Shown piece by piece: positions 48,576 through 61,673 of a stretch of DNA of 64,000 nucleotides (position 1 is its first letter; the number at the start of each line of letters is the position of its first letter). The position numbers were made by a program, and so were the translations under genes. Source of the stretch: Macquaria australasica (lineage: Eukaryota; Chordata; Actinopteri; Centrarchiformes; Percichthyidae); contig SEMN01000622.1 of assembly GCA_005408345.1 (NCBI GenBank), forward strand, positions 186,001 through 250,000, given 5' to 3'. The notes under the pieces are model-generated. The model searched no databases, was not told the origin of the DNA, and saw nothing but the letters and a program-made list of their open reading frames with translations.

Positions 48576-51575
48576 CTGCTAGGGAAGCCTTTACGTTCCT
48601 GTTCAGAGACGCTCTGCTATTTCCGGAGCCGCATCAGAGGAGTGGAAAGCCCTTACTGCACTTTCTTTTTACAGTGCTTTGAACATCTGGGGCGTGCTCA
48701 AGTGACCAGTTGTGTGTGTGTGTGCTTTCTTCAGAGAGAGAGTGAGAGACAGAGATGAGTGGATTAGATTTAGATTTAGCTTTTATGGTGTGTATATTGA
48801 GCTGCAGTGTGTGTCGCAGCTGTGCATGTGATCTCATTGCGAGGCAATAAGGAGTCCGTTACCACTCTGTACAATATAGTGGAAAAATACTGCAATTGTG
48901 CCCACCTTTAAAGACTGCTGGTTATGGGTCTATTCTGTTGCTTCTTTAAGGAAGTGACTTTTAAAATGTGCTTTGGCTGAAATCATTTACCAGACAGTGC
49001 ATGTTGTGTCTCCCAAAACTCTCCTTTGACACACAGATTATTGGTTTCTGAGAGGATTCAATCGCTGAGTGACAGTAACTCATAACAAAGCAGTGATAAC
49101 ATCTCTGTGGGGAGCACAGGTGCATTTTGGTGTATGTGTGTGTGTGAGAGAGAGAGAGCGATAGGGAGATCTAGGGCTGAGAGTGGATTACAGTTGTGGG
49201 TAAGTGAGTTACCAAGGTGTGAAGCTGCAGCACAGTCTAATGTAGAACTGCATCTGTAAGACAAGGAAGGGAAGGGATGACGAAGGGAAGAAATAAAATG
49301 GGGCAATCTGAAGGAAAAAGGATTTGCTGGAGAAACGTGAATGACTGGATGTTGTGTGTTTCTGTATACATGTGTATGTCATCGCCTGTCAGTGAGATTA
49401 ATATTTGGGCCAGCATTTATATTTGTTATATATTTATATTTGGGCTGAGCAACATATCTCTATCTCGTGCATAGAGCTGTGTGTGACACCATCTGTTTAT
49501 GGAGCTTGTGTGTGTTTAGACGTGTGCAAAGGTTCTCTTGCTGCCCAGCTGGCAAACTGACCTCTCCAGCAGTGCTCACTCTGTGTGTGAGTGTGTGAGA
49601 AAACTCATTTAATGTAGTAATATTTTCATTCAATTGAGCAGAACCAAGGAAGCCACTGCCTGGCACAGCCATTGAAAAACTGGGGGGGAAAGGATTAGGG
49701 GTTCTACCCAGTGGTGGGTTTAAGTTAAGATTTCGTGGTGCTCTGCCTTGGGCTATGTACTCTTAGAGCCTAGCTCCTTTTTAAATCTGGAAACTGAAAC
49801 TGAACGTTTTTGTTTGCTAGCTAAATTATTAGTAATTTGGTTAGCTAGTTATCTATATTATTTATTAATTGGTATAGAGATTACAGGGGATCAACCAAGA
49901 TTTTCTGTGAGAAACCAAGAACAATGAGACACTGAAAATAGCAAAACAGCTTAAATGATTCTTAGGGAAGGAGTGGCGTTGAGAGGATAAAATATGCTGT
50001 TTGTGTGTGTCAGAAAAAGAAAGACCAAGTGAGTTAGACTCCTAAACAAATATTATAACTAATATACTATATATGCCTTTCTTTGCACTGATATCAGTTT
50101 AGTGGTTGTTGTCATTTCGAAAGACATGATTAATTGGTTATTTTTTAAAAGGAAATGTGTGATGATACACATTAAGTTCAGCTTGCTCATCGTGGTTTTA
50201 GGACCACTTAGTCTGCAAAAACAGTTGTATAATGGCTCTGTAGGGAGTGCTCCAAAGTTTGAAAAAAATAACCCTAATGATGTCATCATCATTTGCGTTT
50301 TTGTTGAATGTGTTCGGAAACTACATATTTATCCCTCTGGCTTCAGAGCGGTCCAAGCACTTTGACAAAGTGAGCACAGTGAGTCTTCCTGACTTCTCTA
50401 GGCCACCTGATAGCCAGAGGAGTCGTACCATGACATCTTTTCATACCTGATTAAATCTCCAGGTGATTTCTCTTGCAATCATTAACAGTCTACAACCCAT
50501 ATAAAACTATATAAACTATGAACATGAGACGTGATTGGATGAATGCAGTTTACAGGCGCTGAAAAGCAGCAATAGAGGTGGCCTCTAACAATGTTGATTT
50601 GTAGTTTAATAACAGACTTACTAATTTCTACCCAAACAGGGGAGAGCTAATGATCTATCATGATTTCATCATCCTTGTTTGTAGATGTTTAAAATGTCTG
50701 AAGTGACTCTAGATGTATGGACAATTCTGCTTTTTAAAGACAAGCATTCCTCATTTGTATTTTGCCAAAAGTAGCTGTGTTCAGTGTTATTTAAAATAAA
50801 TAATTGTTTGCCAAATGGTATGTAAAAACACAGATCTGTGGTTTTTTGTTTTTTTTTGTATGTACAGTAATTTTGGAAGCTTGTATATATTGTGGTACTT
50901 TTGAATCTTATTGCATTAGACAGACCGATCTAATATTTTGTCTACCTCCAATCTAAAATCAAAAGGCTTTCTTGCATTTTGTTTAGCTTCTTGGTCACTG
51001 AAAGGTGGGGGTTTTATGTTGGTATTATCAGTTGTCTGAAGTACTTTCCATGGAGCATTTACTAGAAATTATTATTTCACAGTTGTTACAAATGATAGTA
51101 CATACTGAACAGTGCTGTCAGGTGAAAACCTTTCACCCTGACTACAACACACATCATGCACTGGGTTTTGAAAGAATGTGATAAGCTGCAGAGGTGTGAC
51201 ACCTTCTAAACCTATTAAAGGCAGCCGTCCGTGTCGATGAATGTACACAGAAAATGAACCAATCTTGTATTCATTCAATATTTCTGTCAAATTATTTTGA
51301 TTACAGTTTGGTAGCACTGAAAAAAATGTGTCCTATTGCTCTGCTGTTAGGATTTAAGCAATGAAACCTTAAACCCATTCAGTCAGTGGCTGAGTGTAGA
51401 ACATACAGAGCTTCTCACTCTCCGTCTTTCTCCTTCTCTTCATCTCTGGCTTTCTCTTTTACAATGTATGTGTGTGTGTTTGTGCCACGCTGACATGATC
51501 GGAGGCGACTGGCCGAAGGGAGAACAAACGCTGTCTGCCCCTTACGGCTGCACTGCTTCCCACAGGCTATTCCCA

Positions 51576-51690
<115 letters not shown>

Positions 51691-51704
51691 TTCTCTAGAA
51701 CGGG

Positions 51705-52235
51705 AGATAATTAGGTTTAAGCCTCAGAAGAGGAGAATAAAGGGGGAAGGGGAGGAAGATGGAGGAAAAAAAGGTGGTGGTGTTTTGTGCAGAAAGGCAG
51801 AGGGAGAGAGGGGGGTTATAGATGGAGGGAAACAGAAAGGGAGTTTTACTGAAGGAAAATAAATGCCCAGTGCATAGAAATAAAGAAAAAGAGGAGTAGG
51901 CTAGTCTGCAAGTGGGGATAGAAAGAACTGAACTTGCTGGAGAAAATGGGATGTTTGATAAAGAGGTGGAAGTGAGGATGAAGCAAGAGTACTCAAGGAG
52001 AAGAGAAAAAAAGGGGGGAGGAGAGATACAGGGACACCCAGCAGAAGCAACCAGGGAAGAAAATTCAATTTTTCTTTTCAAAGAGGGGTGAAGTGATGTG
52101 GGAGTGTGAAAACAAACCGGAGAGGAGAGGACAGAGGGAGGATGAGTGTGAATGAGGTTGGGGAGGTAAGAGGAGGGAAGCGAAGCCATTTTGAGCAAGA
52201 GGAGAGAGACTGGCAAGTGAAAACACACATTCTCA
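51705..52235. repeat. Polypurine tract, about 530 bp
   Basis: Plus strand is dominated by A and G (gga, gag and aag words) immediately after the (TG)55 run. The 177-residue minus-strand frame through it is Ser/Leu/Pro-rich and a composition artefact. Confidence 0.85.
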
Positions 52236-52870
52236 CTTATTAAGCAAGCTAGAGGAAGTCACAAAGGGAGATGGGGACTGGTTTGTCAAGGACAGGGTGC
52301 AAAGGGTACTCATCTTCTGGACTCTGTTCTCCTCGATAATTATTAGCCTCCTTTTCCTGGGATGGTTAAACACAAGGAGAGAATATAGAGAGCAAGAAAA
52401 GAAAGAGAGGGAGGGGACAAGAGAGGGGGGGACTCATGTTGGCACCAACTCAAGTCTTGCATGAAGAGACAGTCTGTAACTGGTCATCTGAAACAGTCCG
52501 TCAGCCAGAGAGTCACCCTTCATTGGTTAAATATAGCCGTGGGCGTGCTCATCACTGGAATGATTTGATTGGCTGCCTCAGTGAGCTTTGAAGTAACAGC
52601 AAGGCAGCATCTCATGATAGCTGTGTTTGCGTCTTTGATAACAGTGTGTGTGTATTTAGCGTTTGAATCCCATTTGTCAAAAAACTTTGTCAAAGCATGC
52701 ACACTTAGACACACATGCACAGCAGGCCAAATGACGAAACTCATCCTTCTCGTTTTCATCTAATTTTGTCAACTCTCTTGAACTCACCTCATTTATCCCG
52801 GTGTTCGGCCTTTCTCATTCCTTCTTTCCGCATGATACACATTTCCACACTATCTTTATGTCCTTTACAT

Positions 52871-53014
52871 AGGGCTGGGCGATATAGCTGAAAAATGTAC
52901 CATGATAAAATGCGTGGTTTACATTTAATGAACATTCTGTTGAACAATATTCTTATTGCTATTGATGAAGTGTCTATCGCAGGTACATATCACTATCGAT
53001 TTATCACCCAGACC
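52871..53014. repeat. Small inverted-repeat element, gggctgggcgatat type
   Basis: It starts agggctgggcgatata and ends atcgatttatcacccagacc. The ends are imperfect inverted repeats of about 14 bp, a common teleost repeat layout. No coding capacity. Confidence 0.6.
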
Positions 53015-54428
53015 TACTTACACATAACTTTGCACGGTCAAAGCATGTTTACAGTTGGATGCTTTTAGATAATTTCTCTAAAATATTGCTGCTAAAAGCA
53101 ACAATGCCATTTAGACATCATGACACAACATTTAGAGATATTGTAGATCCGTGAGGCAGCTGTCTTTTGACAGAAAAGCTACCACCAAGACCATTTTAAG
53201 CTTTTGTTAAAAAGGTGTTCTTGTCGATATGACAAGAAGGCTTTTTGCAATACACTGTAGACTGTGTTGAGTATAAATAGCCTGATAGGCTCTACCATTG
53301 ACCAGAACCGCACCTATAAGACCAATGGTGAGCACCTACATTTCTAGCACCTGTTTTTGTTGAGGTACCTCCGACCATCAGTCATCCAGGCATCACCTTG
53401 ACATTCATCATCACTGCCTGGTTTTGAGTGATGAGCTCTACCAACCTGAAACCACTGAATAGGCACCATCATATCTAAGGTTCGTTCAGTAAAGTGATGA
53501 AGTCAGTTCTAAAGGCAAATCAAGTTGCCACTGGCTTAGTACTTCTAGATGTCTTATGACCTGGTTGACTAAGAATCCTCATAGACGTGTCTTTAGGCTG
53601 ATATCATTGGACTGTCACTATATGCTTTTAACTAAGTTAATCAACAGTTTCAGTACTGATGTGGCAGTCTGTCCTTCTTGCTACCAGATAGCCAGCCAGT
53701 CTGCTTGGACTGGGTTCTGTATGCATTTGCCATTTTAATGCCACAGTTTACTGGACTGACGAGGCTCAAGACAACTTATGTAGTCAGTTGCAATTTGCTT
53801 GTTTGTGCATGTTATAGCAACTTGACTGCACTATTTATACACTTTACACATGGTACAAACATTTTAACAAATCAAATGAATTAAATCATCTATCAGCCTT
53901 CCAAAATAAGATGCATAACACTTGAGTCAAAGGTTGCTGTTTCTGCCAGGTGTCTTGTGCAGGAGAACAGGAACCATTTGGTGATGTGTATCAGATCAGC
54001 TGATCGTCATGACATTTAAATTGGTGATCTAAAAACCCTCAGAAAGAGACACTCATGCAGTCACAGCTCTGTAGATCTACAGTTTTCCAAATTTCTCTGG
54101 TGTGGAGCGCCACGTTTCAGCCTACCTGCCACTAATCATACAGTATGTGTCCTTTCAGAACACATTAGCAGTACTGGTGGTAACACACCAGTCGCTTTAA
54201 TTATAGAGCAAATCTTTCTGTCTCTCTACATTCATGTCTTTCCTTGTTCTCTTCTTCTGTTACTTTTTTTTCATTATATTAAAGGCTGTTTTTGCTCTAA
54301 GCCATGTCTGCTCTCTCTTTCTTTCTGTCTGCACAGTTGTATGAGACCAGGTCAATACAACTGTGTGTGTGGTCCGCGCGCTAATCAGGGCTTCTTATAA
54401 AAAACAAAGGTCTTTTGTGGGAGGAAAG

Positions 54429-54429
<1 letters not shown>

Positions 54430-54461
<32 letters not shown>
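54430..54461. repeat. (GT)n microsatellite
   Basis: Perfect GT run of 32 bp. Confidence 0.95.
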
Positions 54462-54462
<1 letters not shown>

Positions 54463-55624
54463 ACGCTTATAGTTACAATTGAGTGTGTTTATTTCTGTCT
54501 GTGCTTTTGTTTGTGTGCATATGTTGATGTGGTTGTGTGTTTTTTATTTTGTGTTAGACCTTTTTGGCAGATTTCATGTCAGTTCAGCACAAAGGAGTCT
54601 TGTTACAGTGACCACACTCAGCTGATATAAAGTCAGCTGATGGTGACTGTGGCTGGGTTTGTAATTACTTTGTGTGCTTGTGTATAAGGATTTCTGCTAG
54701 AATTTGCAATAGTATCTTTTGTCTTCTTTTTTTCTTTTTCTCTTTCTCTTTCTCATCCTTTTAATATTTTTTCTCCTTTTCTAATAAAACCCCTTTAGTA
54801 AATGGCAACAAAGGCAACACAGTTTCATTCATTCAGTTTCACAACAGACGCAAAAGCAAAGTTGACATTACATTTATACGTTAGTTCGCTTGTTACCACC
54901 ATTACTTCCATCGGCTACCTATAACATGTAAAAACACCAACTCATACGGGTGAGTAAACTCACGTTCACAATGTGGTAACTAAAGTTCCAGTTGCATTGG
55001 CTCCAACGTTATCTCTTTATGGTTAACTGTATTGAATGAAATCCCGTAGGCTGTGACTTCGGGCATTTTAGGTGGTGTAACTGGGAAACTGGGCATGCTT
55101 GTCATCATAGAAATAGATCATAAGATTGTGGTGTTTTCACTCGCTCACTGGAGCAGCTCCAGACTATTTTTTTGTGTTTGTATCACACCTAAGTGAGGAC
55201 AGAAATGCCAGGAAATAGAAACTCCTGTAGATTTTAGTACTATTCTATCCAGCAGCTCTATAATAAATACTACTTTACTAATTTTTGTAAAAATAACTTA
55301 ATTGTTTTTTGACACCTTGTCAGGCAGGTGTTGATTCAGTTTTATGATAAAAGATTTTGCAGCTGTGTTTGTGATGTTTTATTAGATTTCATTAAATTGT
55401 AAGGGTTTTCTGTTGTTTTTTCCCCTCCATATATCTCCATTTATGTAAATCATGTGGTGAAGTATTAGAAAGAAAGACTTTTCAGCATAATGCCGCCCGA
55501 TACAACACCACCACCAAGTCAAGCCTCAGGACCACTGAGGAGTCAACAGACAAGACAAGCTAAAGTTATAGTTGAACAGAAACTGAATATTTTAGGTACA
55601 CAGGACTACTACATTGCTTCACAT

Positions 55625-56045
55625 TACATGCTATCACGCTAAACTATGATGGTGAACATGGTAAACACTTCACCTGCTAAAAATCAGCTTGTTAACACTG
55701 CTTGCTAGCAGGTGAAGTGTTTACCATGTTCACCATCATAGTTTAGCGTGATAGCATGCTAACATTTGCTAATAGCACTGAACACAAAGTACAGCTGAGG
55801 CTGATGAGAATGTCATTAGTTTTGCAGGGGTCATAAACCAAAGTATTGGACAAATAGCTTTGAACTGAGGATGGCGGTAGATGGAAATGTTACGGGATCA
55901 CCAAAGTCATTAGAATTCAACCTTTCAGCACCATGAATATCTACCAGATTTCATGGCAATCCATCCAGTAGTTATTTTTCAGGCTGAGTGGAGGACTGAC
56001 CGACATTGCCATCCCTAGAGCTACGCTGCTTGCATGGCTAATAAA
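55625..56045. repeat. Dispersed repeat family A, copy with internal inversion
   Basis: The 5' part contains a 53-bp perfect inverted repeat. The 3' part continues as aatagcactgaacacaaagt, cataaaccaaagtattggac and catggcaatccatccagtag, the standard family A order. Confidence 0.8.
55627..55758. repeat. 53-bp perfect inverted repeat with 26-bp loop
   Basis: Left arm 55627-55679 (starts catgctatcacgctaaac) is the exact reverse complement of the right arm 55706-55758 (ends tagcgtgatagcatg), with 26 bp between them. No mismatch was found on base-by-base comparison. Confidence 0.93.
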
Positions 56046-56863
56046 AATCTAGTTTGAATGAATCAGGTCAATCATGTAATTAGTTCAAATGAATTGAATT
56101 TGAACAGATGATCACAGATTGCATATTTATTTTTTCCCCCACGTTTAAATGGTAGTTTAATAAAAACCCTTATCGATAAGACAAACAGGAGTGTTTTGCT
56201 GTGCCTCAGCCAGACCAGAGCCATCTATCTGGTTGCTGGAATTCAGGACGGCCCCGTTCGTTGGTTTCCACTAGATGACTGGGCTTCCCTGGGTTAGAAT
56301 CATTCAAAGTAAGTAATTAATATTGACACAGGGGAAGACAGGAAAGCTGAATAATTACATTTCGATGTATCTGGGACAGCCTGATTAAACCTGTGGCCCT
56401 ACTTCTCTCTGTCTCTCTACCTGTCTGTCTTGTTTCTTCCAACAGCCTGTCTGGAGGTTCCATCAGTTTACCAATGACTCAGATTGCCTGTAACAGAGCA
56501 CATGTTGACTTATACAGGCTATAATACTGATGTTATCAACTGCTCCTGGAACAAGCCCTTCCCATAATTGTACTGACAAATGGAAATGCAGAACAAGAGT
56601 CACTACTTTTTTTGTACATCACTTTATGCATGCCTGTCTTTCTGTATTGCTAAAAAGAAATCTCCTCCTACACTGTTTGTACTTGTTCTTAATGAATGTT
56701 GGGTTTTCTGCATTTCACAAGTGACATGTTTATATATTCCTTTCCTTTAAAGTCTACTGGCAACAGTGACTACAAAATATGGCCATAGCCAAGATTTTAG
56801 AAATACCAAGGTCTGTCAGTACCGGCCAATATAAAACACCAAGTGATTTTGGCTCAACAAATA

Positions 56864-58333
56864 CAGTTGCAAGAAAAAGTATGTGAACCCTTTGGAATTA
56901 CCTGGATTTCTGCATAAATTGGTCATAAAATGTGTTCTGATCTTCATCTAAGTCACAGCAATAGACAAACACAGTCTGCTTAAACTAATACCACACAAAC
57001 AAATTGTTTTCATGTTTTTATTGAACACACCATGTAAACATTCACAGTGCAGGGTGGACAAAGCATGTGAACCCTTGGATTTAATAACTGGTTGACCCTC
57101 CTTTGGCAGCAATAACCTCAACCAAACGTTTCCTATAGTTGCATATCAGACCTGCACAACGGTCAGGAGGAATTTTGGACCATTCCTCTTTACAAAACTG
57201 TTTCAGTTCAGCAATATTCTTGGGATGTCTGATGTGAATCGCTCTCTTGAGGTCATGCCACAGTATCTCAATCGGGTTGAGGTCAGGACTCTGACTGGGC
57301 CACTCCAGAAGGCGTATTTTCTTCTGTTGAAGCCATTCTATTGTTGATTTACTTCTGTGCTTTGGGTCGTTGTCCTGTTGCATCACCCATCTTCTGTTGA
57401 GCTTCAATTGGTGGACAGATGGCCTTAAGTTCTCCTGCAAAATGTCTTGATAAACTTGGGAATTCATTTTTCCGTCGATGATAGCAATCTGTCCAGGCCC
57501 TGAGGCAGCAAAGCAGCCCCAAACCATGATGCCCCCTCCACCATACTTCAAAGTTGGGATGAGGTTTTGATGTTGGTGTGCTGTGCCTTTTTTTCTCCAC
57601 ACATAGTGTTGTGTCTTCCTTCCAAACAACTCAACTTTGGTTTCATCTGTCCACAGAATATTTTGCCAGTAGTGCTGTGGAACATCCAGGTGCTCTTTTG
57701 CAAACTTCAAACGTGCAGCAATGTTTTTTGTGGACAGCAGTGGCTTCCTCCGTGGTGTCCTCCCATGAACTCCATTCTTGTTTAGTGTTTTATGTATCAT
57801 AGATTCGTCAACAGAGATGTTAGCATGTGCCAGAGATTTCTGTAAGTCTTTAGCTGACACTCTAGGATGCTTCTTCACCTCATTGAGCATTCTGCGCTGT
57901 GCTCTTGCAGTCATCTTTACAGGTCTTCTGAGAGCTCTTTTGTGCGAGGCATGGTTCACATCAGGCAATGCTTCTTGAGAATAGCAAACTCAAAACTGGT
58001 GTGTGTTTTTTATAGGGCAGGGCAGCTTTAACCAACACCTCCAATCTCGTCTCATTGATTGGACTCCAGGTTGGCTGACTCCTGACTCCAATTAGCTCTT
58101 GGAGAAGTCATTAGCCTAGGGGTTCACATACTTTGTCCACCCTGCACTGTGAATGTTTACATGGCGTGTTCAATAAAAACATGAAAACATATAATTGTTT
58201 GTGTGGTATTAGTTTAAGCAGACTGTGTTTGTCTATTGCTGTGACTTAGATGAAGATCAGAACACATTTTATGACCAATTTATGCAGAAATCCAGGTAAT
58301 TCCAAAGGGTTCACATACTTTTTCTTGCAACTG
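56864..58333 (-). mobile_element. Tc1/mariner element, 1470 bp, with long terminal inverted repeats
   Basis: The ends are CAGTTGCAAG...CTTGCAACTG, flanked on each side by TA (56862-56863 and 58334-58335), the Tc1 target duplication. The inverted repeats are about 211-214 bp (56864-57074 and 58120-58333) and differ at only a few positions. Each carries two copies of atgtgaaccc, one outer and one inner, an IR/DR layout as in Sleeping Beauty-type fish elements. It contains a transposase on the minus strand with an N-terminal deletion. It sits in intron 2 of gnao1. Confidence 0.95.
57081..57952 (-). pseudogene. Tc1-like transposase, N-terminal domain deleted and frame broken
   Basis: Cut-and-paste transposase remnant. 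From the ATG at 57952 the frame reads MPRTKELSEDL and stops (TAA at 57919-57917). The rest lies in another frame, open from 57968 to the stop at 57081, giving 295 codons with no ATG at its start. That frame holds part of the second helix-turn-helix (MTARAQRRMLNEVKKHPRVS) and a full catalytic core: WTDET (D108), QQDNDPKH (D199) and SPDLNPIE (E234), with 34 residues between the last two, so DD34E. The first helix-turn-helix, about 40-45 residues in this family, is missing. The catalytic residues are intact but DNA binding should be lost. Confidence 0.92.
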
Positions 58334-59924
58334 TAGATTAAATTTAAAGTTGCAAGAAACCGCAAGTAATTATATAAACTGTACACTGTACAGCAGGTTA
58401 ATACATTGACCAAATCCTCAGAAAACAGACCAAGGAAACTGCCCAAGTGTTCTTAACGTTAGATAGCTGGAGGAAAAAATCTGTGCTTGGAGTTGGCTTT
58501 TCTCTGTTAAGAGAACTATATTATTTTGACATTGCTGATTTCTGAGTGGTTTCCCCTAAACCTTTATGTCCATATTTAGCTGGGATCTTTTACAAATTGG
58601 CAGTTAAAGATGCCAAGATCCAACCTGAAATGTGTACACCTGACAGTTAGCATAGTGGTGTGATTGGATGAGCCAGTGAGCCAATACATTACAGTTACGG
58701 AATGGTTCAGAGAAATTGATCACATATGGCCTCGAATCTCAGCAGCAGTACATCATGGCCAGCCAACAAAAATACTAATCAGAAGTTTACATTTTATTCC
58801 CTCACGTTTACCTAAATAGTGATTTCTAATGGGAGTATCTGCAAAGGGGATGAGCGTTTACCAAGCTTAGCCATGTGATTTCAAAAGTACAGTATGGAGA
58901 CTAATGCTATTAGTTAACTATCTGGTTTTCCAGCCAATAAGAAAGATTTTGACAGTATTTGCCATAGAAATATTCATAGCAAAATCCCATAAATAATAAC
59001 TGAATTACAAAGCTTCAGTGCAAGGTTTTGGGTGTGACTCTTTGTGCAGCTGATGTTGCCTAATTAGGCAACGGTTATGATGCTGCACTCTCTGCAACTG
59101 TCACACAAAGCTTTGCCAGGTGAGCACTTGTGTGCGTGTGGTGTGTGTGTGTGTATGTTCATTTGTGTTTCCCTGTAGAAATCAGTCACTGGGGAGGGAG
59201 AAAGGGTGCGTCAATGCCGTGTTTTTTAATTAATAGTTAATTGCAAATGGAAAAGGAAAGGAAGCAAGAGGAGAGGAGTAAAAAGGTAGAAGAAATAATT
59301 AGGAAGGGGGGAAAGAGAAGATGGCAGTGCGTGGGAGAGACTGACGGGGAACAAGTATTATGTTTAAATGTACAGAGAGAGGTTGGATGAAAGAGGACTT
59401 GGCAGATAGAGATAACATGTGACAGTGAAACACAGAAATAATGGCAGACAGATTTAATGAGGTCTTCCCAGATGTAATACTGATCTGTAATTATTCTGCT
59501 CTCCTGTCTGCCTGGGTTTATACGCATGTGTGTGTGCCGCTCCCAACATCCCTGCTGAACTAGTGTGAAGCAGACTGTATCCCTTGGCACAAGACCTTTC
59601 CAGCAGTACATGACCAAACCTGGAGCCAGGACTCCTCCCTTGCAGGGGATACATTGTTAGACTAAAAACTGAAACAAGGGTGGAAACTCCTAATCTTCCT
59701 GTCAGAGTGGAAATGTTGTGGCCCTCCACATTATACTGTAGATAAGTAAGTGTAAGTGACATTTGAGAAAGGGCACAGTGGTCAAAGGCATGAGGTTATT
59801 AATCATTACTGTTAATTGTATTCAATTCTGTACCATTTTCTCATAATGTGTCCTGGACAAAACCATGAACCTCTGCAACTGCCACTGTGTCATAATTGGG
59901 AGTTTTCAGCTAAATGGTAACAAG

Positions 59925-60165
59925 ACAGTCCACAGCCACACTAGCAGCTCTGTGAGGCTGTACTTTAACATAGTGGTGCTTTGAGCTAAATGCTAACTTT
60001 GGCATGCTCACAGTGACACTGCCAATATGCTTATGTTTAGCAGGTATAATGTTTACCGTGTTCAGCATAATAGCTAAGGGTGCTAGTTAGCATGCTCACA
60101 TATTAATGTTTAGTGCTAATTAGCACAAAACACAAAGTTCAACTGAGGCTGGCATTAGTTTTGCT
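59925..60165 (+). repeat. Dispersed repeat family A, copy
   Basis: tagcagctctgtgaggctgt, gtggtgctttgagctaaatg and gtttagcaggtataatgttt, in standard order. It may be the 5' half of the block continuing at 60690. Confidence 0.8.
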
Positions 60166-60689
60166 GTTCGATCATCCCATGTCTAAACTAACTCGCTTCA
60201 GATGTTTGAATGCCTAGATATAACATCTGACGGTCATCCAGAATTCACAGAACCGTAGTTTCGCACGCAAGCCTCGCTCTAACTGTATACCGGCCGGTAA
60301 TGGCTCACGTTTTCACTTGCACGACCCGAATTGTCTTACTTATCGTCCATAACTGAAAAAGCAGTTCCCAGGCGTTTGGACTGTTAGCTTAACGTTAGCT
60401 TCAACAGATGCAGCAGAAGTGGAGAATAACAGAATAGGAGAAGTGAATGAATGGCAGGAACACTATGCCGCAGATAAATACTATAAACTACTATCTCTAC
60501 TGTAGGCTTTCTGCTACTACTACTCTTAGTTGCATACTCTCAATCTTTCTCTCTCTATACTCTGTATTGCCTTGTAGTTCAGGGGCAGAGTGTACCAGGA
60601 TACATCATAGATTGTTCACAGATTTATTGGGGTCTAGAGGATTACCAGGATCAGCTGATAATGTATATTGACTGTGCATGTAATTTACT

Positions 60690-61105
60690 AACTCAAAAAA
60701 GTTGCTCTTTAAGGGATGATCAAAGTGATTACACTTCATCCTGAGGGGAACATGAATGTTTGTATCAAATTTCATGGTAATCCATGATGTGTTTGTTGAG
60801 ACATTTTCCTCAAAACCAGAAATGTCAACCTTATGGTGGCACAAGAGGAAAAGTCAAGGGATCCCCAAAGTCAGTAGGATTCATCATTTGGGAACCAAGA
60901 TTAGGATAGTGAAAACTTTGACCTGCTGGCAGTGCTAGATGTAGTCAGAGGATCACAAAAGTCATTAGGATTCATCCCCTGGACACCATCAATATTTGTA
61001 CCAAAATTCATGGCAATCCATCCAATAGTTGAGATATACTAGTCTGGACCACAGTGATGGACCGACTGACCATCCCTGAAGCAACGGCACTAGCATGGCT
61101 GAAAA
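60690..61105 (+). repeat. Dispersed repeat family A, 3' module
   Basis: It contains tcaaatttcatggtaatcca, aaatgtcaaccttatggtgg, caaagtcagtaggattcatc and aaaattcatggcaatccatc in tandem-like modules. Same family as the inverted copy at 40280-40985. An A-run at 61117-61131 follows. Confidence 0.8.
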
Positions 61106-61426
61106 ATGGGTGTTTAAAAAAAAAAAAAAAATAGAAGCCAGCCAGATACAGAGCCCAGGGCATAGAGGTGTGTGTGAGAGTATGTGTGCTCATGATGCTG
61201 CTGCTGCTTGACCTCAAGGTGTGATGGCAAGTGAATGGAGCCAAATGACAGAGCAGCTGATGCCTCCATTTCACTGTGTGTGTGTGTGTGTGTGTCAGTC
61301 AGTGGGGGCTTTATTACTGACACCTTTTGGTTATTTATAGCTTATTTTTTCTGATTATCTTCTTCTTTCATGCACTCTCTCATACCTATTCTCCTTCACT
61401 CTGTGCACTTGCTCTAACGCTCCCCT

Positions 61427-61428
<2 letters not shown>

Positions 61429-61487
<59 letters not shown>
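61429..61487. repeat. (AC)n microsatellite, 59 bp
   Basis: Uninterrupted AC run. A (GT)n run (61641-61672) lies 154 bp downstream in the opposite sense, so the two are complementary. Confidence 0.97.
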
Positions 61488-61493
<6 letters not shown>

Positions 61494-61636
61494 GTACGCT
61501 GTGTAAGTAACTGTGTCCGGCAGTGTTGACAGGAGTTGGTCAGCGTGCACTTTGTCACGACTGAGAGCTCTGTCGACAAAGACCACAAAGTGAGTGGATG
61601 CACAGCATAGCGATAAAGAACCAATCACACAGGGTC

Positions 61637-61640
<4 letters not shown>

Positions 61641-61672
<32 letters not shown>
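61641..61672. repeat. (TG)n microsatellite, 32 bp
   Basis: Perfect TG run, complementary to the AC run at 61429-61487. Confidence 0.97.

Positions 61673-61673
<1 letters not shown>

Noticed and set aside
51695..52228. 177-codon minus-strand frame
   Set aside because: It covers the complement of a polypurine tract. Stop codons are rare there for compositional reasons.
57567..57978. Plus-strand frames within the Tc1 element
   Set aside because: Antisense to the transposase, whose DD34E motifs are clear on the minus strand.
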